Positions 57,091-64,000 of a stretch of 64,000 nt of DNA are shown here, piece by piece. This DNA comes from Nymphaea colorata (Eukaryota; Streptophyta; Magnoliopsida; Nymphaeales; Nymphaeaceae), in NCBI RefSeq assembly GCF_008831285.2, contig NC_045138.2, positions 1,189,143-1,253,142 on the forward strand, written 5' to 3'. The first letter of the stretch is position 1. Each line of letters starts with the position of its first letter. The notes beneath the pieces were generated by a model. It saw only the letters and a program-made list of their open reading frames with translations. It made no database searches and was not told where the DNA came from. The position numbers and the translations under genes are program-made.

Positions 57091-57884
57091 AGCAGTAAAA
57101 GAGAAAGAGAGGGAGAATGAAAAAAAGAGAGCTCACAATCCGGATAAAATTTTGGGAGCGGGATTCAAGTTCATTGAATAGGAGAGAAGATAGAGGGAGA
57201 GCAGAGGAGGAATTCCATATGAGAAAATAAATCAGGTGGGGGAGTTTATATAGCATTGAGGAAGATGGTGGTAGTGGTTTTGCTTCAACTATGCTGCCTT
57301 TTAGAGAGAGAGAGAGAGAGAGAGATTTCTCATATGAAATTCCTCCTCTGCTCTCTCTCTCTATCTTCTCTCCTATTCAATGAACTTGAATCCCGCTCCC
57401 AAAATTTTATCGGGATTGTGAGCTCTCTTTCTTTCATTCTCCCTCTCTTTCTCTTTTACTGCACATCTCTTGAGCTATGGAACCCGCAAAAGTTGAGAAA
57501 TTCAGGGCCATGGTCAAGTACAAGAAGACCAATTATCTCCACAAGCTCGCTTTCTATGCAGTGACACCAATCATGGTGGGCTTATTTTTATCAAGCCCTC
57601 TCTGGCTTTCTCCCCTCTGATTATTCATCAAGTCTCTCCTGTGTGTCTCCCTTCCCAACATGATGGGTGACATCCTTTGCCCAAAATTCCTGTTTGTTGT
57701 CTCCAATGTCATCGTCATCGTCCGAGTTCAGGCGTCCAAATTTTTGGGCACCTCGAGCCCAACGGCGGACATTTACGATGAATATGTCAGGAGGAAGAAT
57801 GGCTCCCAGAAGCTCCATGCTCCTCCCATGGCAAGGAAGGAAACCATCACCTCCCACTTCTACGATGACAAGTCAGTGAGGAGC
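56694..57884. repeat. head-to-head inverted repeat of the DUF4408-type gene (duplicate)
   Basis: Left arm 56,694–57,227, right arm 57,326–57,884, spacer about 98 bp with the TATA-like motif (57,245–57,252) and a GA run two bases longer than in unit 1. Confidence 0.88.
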
Positions 57885-58106
57885 CCAAAAATTTGGCAGC
57901 AATTGGTTCTTAAGAATTTGAGGAATTTAGTAGGAGATGGGAGGAAGACCACCATGGGCAAGATCATGAAGAAGGTTGCCATGAAGAGACCAGTGACTGT
58001 TGATGTTCTTCCTGCAGAAGTCATTGTACAGATCGTAGGATGCGTTGTTTCTTCATCGCCAGCCATGTTGTCGTTTCCTGATCTTGCCAACATGAAGCTC
58101 ACTTAA
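57477..58106 (+). pseudogene. DUF4408-type / F-box chimera, donor lost (duplicate)
   Basis: Same chimeric frame as 36,005–36,634 with the same in-frame TGA (57,618–57,620), open again from 57,660 through MGKIMKKVAMKRPVTVDVL and PAEVIVQIV to KLT. Here the intron donor is CACTTAAAT instead of CACGTAAAT, so GT is gone and the frame stops at TAA 58,104–58,106. The exon 2 sequence (CKMLHEAARDRWVLRRATIV) persists from about 58,189 but can no longer be joined by the normal splice. Confidence 0.55.
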
Positions 58107-58576
58107 ATTTTCTATCATCTCCAACATATTCAACTTTTAAGCACTCTACATGCATTCTTTAAAGGGTTTGATTCAAATGGAGTGGCAGGTGCAAGATGCT
58201 GCATGAAGCTGCAAGGGATAGATGGGTGCTCAGACGAGCCACCATTGTGGATGATTTGTGGTTTTTTTTCTAAGATTTGGCAGCAACTGAAAACAGAGAC
58301 AAGTATTAACCTTCTCCTCTTGATCTCCATTTGATTTCTTAATCTTAAGATGAAAAAGTACGTTGATGAGCCTTCTTAATTTGTTGCTTATGACTAATAA
58401 GTTACTTCGGCTAAAACTCGTCATTTAACTTTTTGAAAGCTATTGGTTTGTAAGAATTTTAGTGATGCAAAGTGGGAGACCATGAAATATATCAAGGATT
58501 GACCAGAAAACGATCAATTATTTTTGCATTAATGTCGTTGATAATGAAAACCTGCAAACTGAACCATCATGCATGG

Positions 58577-58967
58577 TTCACCAAAATGCATCTGTCAGCA
58601 ATGTTGATGTTAATTTTGATGGTGGCCACTATGACAGTGGTTGTAGTAGAGAGATATAGAAAGAAAGTAGTCATGAATCATGATGGTTAACCTACTTGCA
58701 AAACATAATAGTAGTTACCAACCAGTTATGATTATCTTTCCAATCTCTTGGAACAAAAGCAAACTATAGTAATAAAACTAAAAAGAAACAAGCATTTATG
58801 TGAACCATCGGAAGACTTCTGTTGCAGGAAATTAGTCCGAGGTTTATTCAGCAAACTAGAGGCGCACACTATCACAATGGTCGGTAGGTGGAATGTCTAT
58901 GCATGCTGTGATGTCCACTACGTAATTCAGAAAGGAAGGGATAAGGAGTCGTCCTCTATTCATTAGA
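58577..58967. repeat. dispersed segment (duplicate of 37,105–37,495)
   Basis: Third copy of the segment first seen at 5,700–6,090, same order of landmarks, ending TATTCATTAG. Confidence 0.45.
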
Positions 58968-59539
58968 GTTAGAAGAATGTCCATGGTTGAATGCGTGCTT
59001 CGTAATCTTTTTTCTTCACTTAACCCAAATTCATTCGTTGATTCCTGGTGCCTTTACTTTCATGTCCTCTTTTACTCTCTGGTGCTTCGCTTGTGGATTA
59101 GAAGGGCGAGCCGGATGCATTCGGAAATGACATATATAATCATGTTTAGACCACAATTAGCACACACCAGCTTCAGCCCCTGCTTTGAGGACAATTGTAT
59201 GTAAAGACTACACATCTATCTCCATCCTTGTCAATGGATGACAAAAGAAAAAAGAAACAATATGGTAGTACACAAGATTGGACCTTTGGGTCATCTTTAA
59301 TTTTACCATATTGCTTTGCCAAGGCAACACCATCATGTAAATTTTAGTCTTCCCACATAGAGGGGAAGACATAGGTTCAAGGAATGGAACTTGCAAAGAA
59401 GAAATGGTGCAATAGCAATGCAACTGCATTCTTAAGACAATAAGTGCAAACCCGAAACCAATGAAGAAAGAAAACAAGACTAAAGAATGGGAAAGTGCAT
59501 TCTTGAGACCATAAGTGCAGAATTGAAAGTGTAAGGTTG

Positions 59540-59722
59540 TTTTTGGTTCACCGTAGATCTGAGATCCATAGTGATCTGAAAACTCTAATATCTAAAATCC
59601 ATGGATTTAAGATCGGACACCACCCCCAAATCCGATCTTAAATTCATGGTTTTTAACATTTAGCATGAATTTGAAATTCATGCTATTAATTAAGATCTTT
59701 AGTTTGTTTAAACTGAAGATCT
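59540..59722. mobile_element. hairpin cluster, foldback MITE-like (duplicate)
   Basis: Same palindromes as 38,103–38,230 (TTTAAGATCGGA/TCCGATCTTAAA, TAGCATGAATTT/AAATTCATGCTA, the AGATCT pair). Confidence 0.6.
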
Positions 59723-59892
59723 CTCAAAACACGTCTTTTAATGCAACCTGGGATAAGATACAACCAAAAGGAAAAAAACATTATGAAAGATAGAGAGTTG
59801 ATAGTGAATAAGTTTTGAAGATGAGAGGCATGAAAGAACCACAGAAGAAGCATTCTTATAAAAGAAGAAGAGAAAGTACAGAAAACGGTATG

Positions 59893-59951
<59 letters not shown>

Positions 59952-59953
59952 CC
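59893..59953. repeat. (CT)n microsatellite, long allele
   Basis: About thirty CT repeats with one TATCT interruption near 59,940; roughly three times the unit 1 allele. Confidence 0.9.
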
Positions 59954-60826
59954 CCTATGTTCTGGAATGGTCAAAGCTATTACGCGAGCCTCTATATATC
60001 CTTGCAATCTCGTTCACTGCACCCAAGGGGGAAGATGTCTTTCTTTTTTAAGATGTATTGCCTCTATTGCTGTATTATTTCTGGGAAAATGTGAGATTTT
60101 GGAAGATAATTGTATCCATAAAAGATGCCATTTGATGTTATTTTAGGATATTGTGGAAGTGACAGTTCATTTTGAATAATAATGTACATAGAAACACACG
60201 AACAGAGGATACGTTTAATATATGTGATAATCTGTTTTGTAATAATACAAAACAAATTTAATTCGTAGGTACCATGAATCGCCGTAAATGAGAGAGGTAA
60301 AATCATGGAATGGTCCTTTAAACGGAAAAGGGGTAAAGGCGACATCCTTCAACTCAGACAAAATACCATATACACATTACATAGTGAAATTGAAATCAGT
60401 CCGCCAACATCTATTGTCAGTTGAGTTATTTTTATATTTTTATATTTCGTGATGTTAAAAACTGTTGCCAATGTTGAATTCTGCAGATAAAAATGGTGAT
60501 CAATATATTACAGTCACAGAATGCTGTGACGGCTTTTTGATTCACAAAATTTGAAAAAAAAAAAAAAAACTCATGTGAGCATTGGCTGGTTGATTTTAAT
60601 CATAAATCATAACTAGATTTGCAATTTAAGTGGTCTACCCTAACCACACCGTTTTTTTTTTTCTCTTTATGACAACACTGACAAGGAACTCTCTAGAGGA
60701 TGGGACCGGCGCTTAATTGACTTTCTTTTTTTTTTTTTTTTTGGTTTGGTTTGAGAGGCTAGGTCACCGACTAGCAGCCTAAAACCAAAGGCTACATTCC
60801 ACCAAAACTATGGTTAATATTCTTGT

Positions 60827-61231
60827 TAGGGATGTCAACGAATGAGATATATCGGTAATCATATCCACTTTTTCATATATTGATATGTTCTGATTCGAAT
60901 TCGAATAAAGAAAAGTCATATCTAAATCTGAATCTGAAATCCAATTTTTCAATCCAAATCTGATCCGAATCCGAATTTTAAACCGGATTTTGCCAAATCT
61001 CAAAATTTGATAGCATTAAATACTGGATATTTGTTAAAAAATGAATCCAATCCAAATCTGTATGCGAATCTGATCAGTTATTTATGTATATCCGAAACCA
61101 ATTGGATGTCATTTATTAAGTCTGAATCCGATCCGATATCTTAATGGGATATTAAACTTTTTTCCATAATCAATGTTTTTGAATCGGATCGGTCGGATAT
61201 CCGATTCAAATCGGATATATTGACATCCTCA
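60827..61231. mobile_element. hAT-like MITE (duplicate)
   Basis: Same termini as 39,239–39,643 (TAGGGATGTCAACG … TTGACATCCTCA). Substitutions against unit 1 stop at position 61,100 within this element. Confidence 0.6.
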
Positions 61232-62147
61232 TGTGTTGTGTTGTACAAAATGCTAACTTGGTCAATGAATCAACCGGTCACCTATTAAGAATGCACGCAC
61301 AGGCAGACATGTTTTCTTGTGTTCTCTTACCTAACTAAATATATTATTGCTGATCTTATTCTTAAAAATCCTCAAACAAGACAGAAGTCATATTTCTAAT
61401 ACAGGTAAATAAGATTTAATCTCTAAAACAACAAATCGACGTATAGCCTGAACTATTTTGATTTGTAAAATCTAGTTTACGTACAAAGAAGTATGATGCG
61501 TTATATGACCAATTGTTAACTTTCAGAAGATAACATGCACAGTTCATTTTTTCCATTAAAGAATCAAACTCAATATAGTTTCTTGTGCATGAGGTCCAAA
61601 CATGGTTGCTCAAAGAATGGTTGTGTTCCTCATTCTTTTTTTGTCCTTGCCCGTATCTTTATAATCACAAGGTGCTGGTCGGTATTGATATGGATGGATG
61701 ATTCGCATTTTATGTTCATCTACTACTTATTCGTCCTCCTTTTGGTCTATAGAAATTGTGGAAAGAGATGACCTCGCTTGGCAGTTCTGCAGGGTTTTTA
61801 AAGTATGTAATAATACGTCATATTTGCACGTTGACCATAATTTTAAGACTACCAATTTCGTAGTTGTGCGGCCTTTGCATTTTTGTTTGGATTAGTTGAG
61901 TGAAACCTCACATGCATGCTCTCATTGGAATTGAGCTGCTCTTCTATCTACAAGTTGGAACTAAGAATACATTTGGTGACCGACAGTCAAGGATAGATGT
62001 TATCCATGTTAGCAAAATTATAGGGATGGATTATCTACAGCTGCCTATTCAAGATTTTCTCATGGTTTCCTTATCTCATTGTTCCCTTATCCATCATATT
62101 CTGTTACTTGTTTAACACGAGAATCCTCTGTGATTCTCTTGACTAAA

Positions 62148-62288
62148 TCGGTCTGGTTGTATTCTATATATTGAAAGTTCATCTTCTCTCAAATTATCAG
62201 AGAATGAATAAAGTGAGAGCTCCCCTTCCCATGGATGTAGGCATCAAAATGCCGAACCACGTACATTCTTGATTTTTCCTTTTTCCTA
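62148..62288 (+). repeat. Copia-type LTR relic (duplicate)
   Basis: Exact match by eye to 40,560–40,700. Confidence 0.5.
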
Positions 62289-62675
62289 TTTCATATTTTA
62301 ACAATCCATGACGCAGATCTTGTGTTCATACTACCGTAAGTGTAACCCATGCTGATAGGTGCAGTGAACATGGGTACAACTATGTATTGCTGTATCCTAG
62401 GACTTAAAAATTTATTTTCAAATTTAATTTTTTAAATTTTGTCTTTTCCCTTCTTTTTTATTTTCCTTCCACCAAGATTCCATATTCTCTTATTATTTTT
62501 CTTTAATTCTTGATTATTCGTGTGGATATATATATATATATATATATATAATGCATATATTCATATACACACTCCCATCATTTCAAATTTTCTAAAATCA
62601 CCATACCCATACCCATGTACCTGCTACTTTACCCCTATATCTAAATTTTCTAAAATGGCCATACTCGTAGTCTGG

Positions 62676-63018
62676 TACCCACGTCACCATGTACCCATGT
62701 ACCCACTGAAGTAGCAAAGCCCCATCAACAGGACTCTTGTAGTGTCATACAAGCTTTCTCCACTATAGCCACATGTACAGGTCTGGTGACTCAGGTCTTT
62801 AGGATGCTTTTTTTTACCGCTACGATTATTGCTATATCGGCGGTGAATTGAAATTTCTGTTATGAGATATTCTAGCCGTGACAATATCACCGGTATGGAT
62901 CTGCACTACTGTTAATGACTATGGCATGGGAAAAGATCTATAACAGTGAATATTCTCACTCTATTAGTATATTTATATTTTTAAAAAAATGGCACTGCTT
63001 GTAAAGCAGGCACAATTT
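62676..63018 (+). repeat. dispersed repeat (duplicate of 41,088–41,430)
   Basis: Identical apart from one T fewer in a homopolymer near 62,982. Confidence 0.55.
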
Positions 63019-63322
63019 GGTGCTAGCTTTCATTTGCATTGGTTCAGCAAAAGCCATCTATCTAACAGAAATAAAATAGTCAACTTTTGAGCTGAGAAAT
63101 GATAGCGATGGGAAGTCGACCTTACAACATAATGCAAATAAATTTGTCAACAATATCTTACCTTGTTGGTGTTAGATTTTGTTACCATATATACATTTCT
63201 TGTAGCCGTTAATGTACAGTTGAGGATTGTACGCCTTCCTTCTTACCTCTCTTTCTAACTCAAATTACATAACCAGTGAAGATGGCTCCAATGTACAATA
63301 GCTTCTACAGACAACAACTCTA

Positions 63323-63616
63323 TTGATGAATGACACTCCCTCTCCTCGAAACCAAAAGGATGATGCTCGATGGTTATCAACTCTAACAGAAGATGGCAGG
63401 TGGGGATCAATCCTGCAGGCTATTGAAGATAATAATCACCACAAGGTAGCTGCTATGGGTAAGGATCAACATAAGGCAGCTGCGGTGGCCAAAACCATTA
63501 CCGATATGGTTGATCAGAAAATTAAGAAAGGAGATCAAATGTGTAACCAAGAAAATTGTCAAGAGATTGACAGTTTGAGAAAACGGCTAAACCTTCCAAA
63601 TGGTGTAAGCCTTTAA
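63323..63616 (+). CDS. unrecognised 97-residue open frame (duplicate)
   Basis: Identical translation to 41,736–42,029. Family unknown; weak candidate. Confidence 0.2.
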   Translation: MMNDTPSPRNQKDDARWLSTLTEDGRWGSILQAIEDNNHHKVAAMGKDQHKAAAVAKTITDMVDQKIKKGDQMCNQENCQEIDSLRKRLNLPNGVSL

Positions 63617-63789
63617 AAATCAATAGAACCTCTCACACAAACGATTGAGCTCTGAGAGAGAAACTAGTTGCTCGTGGATGTAGACTCAAAACAAAGTCAA
63701 ACCACATTGTTTGAGTTTTCTTGTGCTTTCTCTTTTACAGTATCAAAGCCAAAGTTTCTAAGACGTAAATTTCTTCCCACCCTTTAGAA

Positions 63790-64000
63790 ATGGCAGATTA
63801 CAATAGCAGCCATACACCAGAGTGTTCTACACCAAACACATCACAAAATATAGGTTAGATCTTTCCTGTGCTTCCTACACCTACAAATATGCAGTATCTC
63901 CTTTCCATTAAGCTTGCATCATATAATTATTTGATTTGGGAATCACAGTTCATGCCTCTCTTTAAGAATTATAGTTTTATGTGTTTCATAGATGGTAAAC
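63790..64000 (+). pseudogene. gag relic of the second Copia family (cut by the window edge)
   Basis: MADYNSSHTPECS, stop, then IKLASYNYLIWESQFMPLFK and CFIDGK. Where unit 1 has TAA (42,353) this copy has GAA, so this is closer to the ancestral gag. Confidence 0.65.

Larger units (their letters stand above)
42744..64000. repeat. segmental tandem duplication, unit 2 (runs off the right edge)
   Basis: Begins inside the left arm of an F-box foldback: ATGAAGAGACCAGTGAC at 42,744 equals 21,311. The last window base corresponds to about 42,412 of unit 1, so roughly 330 bp of the unit lie outside. Gene order and orientation match unit 1 throughout. Confidence 0.95.

Overview
This window looks like nuclear DNA of a flowering plant. 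It is AT-rich, its genes have GT–AG introns, and it carries a ten-exon class P alcohol dehydrogenase, CC-NBS-type resistance gene pieces, plant F-box and DUF4408-type fragments, Copia retrotransposons and hAT-like repeats. I cannot name the species. Only one complete, uninterrupted gene is visible: alcohol dehydrogenase, + strand, 9,014–11,877. Most of the rest is gene relics, transposons and repeats.

Layout. (1) 1–5,480: a tandem array of four decayed F-box genes on the minus strand (At2g35280-like by my reading), separated by a minisatellite of about 54 bp derived from their leaders. (2) 5,480–8,900: dispersed repeats, MITE-like elements and dinucleotide runs. (3) 8,700–11,950: the ADH gene with TATA box, anaerobic-type motifs and polyadenylation signal. 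(4) 12,000–17,880: gene-free DNA with small tandem duplications. (5) 17,900–19,540: a six-unit satellite that alternates AT-rich DNA with GGGCCCGG-rich blocks resembling hAT ends. (6) 19,885 onward: NBS gene fragments on the minus strand, each followed by an F-box foldback (inverted repeat) and an hAT-like tail.

The main architectural feature is a direct tandem duplication of about 21.4 kb. Unit 1 is 21,311–42,743. Unit 2 begins at 42,744 and runs off the right edge. Each unit carries: an F-box foldback; an hAT-like repeat; an NBS fragment split by a Copia element (4,706 and 4,619 bp, same TSD ATTGC); a second foldback; a longer CC-NBS pseudogene; about 4 kb of intergenic DNA with a SINE-like box pair; a head-to-head inverted pair of DUF4408-type genes, one arm fused in frame to an F-box exon; a cluster of perfect hairpins; an hAT-like MITE; relics of other Copia LTRs; and a degraded Copia gag cut at the duplication junction. 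Only the downstream foldback of each unit keeps both arms complete, because the breakpoint lies inside the left arm of the upstream one.

History read from the sequence: the NBS piece was already broken (shared frameshifts, Walker A lysine replaced by glutamate) when it was amplified; Copia inserted into one NBS copy; the LTRs diverged; the 21.4 kb block was then duplicated. The copies now differ by roughly 1–2% and carry private nonsense mutations and deletions. The exception is a 2.84 kb tract (39,513–42,352 against 61,101–63,939) with no substitutions that I can see, which suggests gene conversion or an assembly artefact. Inverted repeats built from F-box and DUF4408 exons recur, so hairpin RNA from this locus is a testable possibility.
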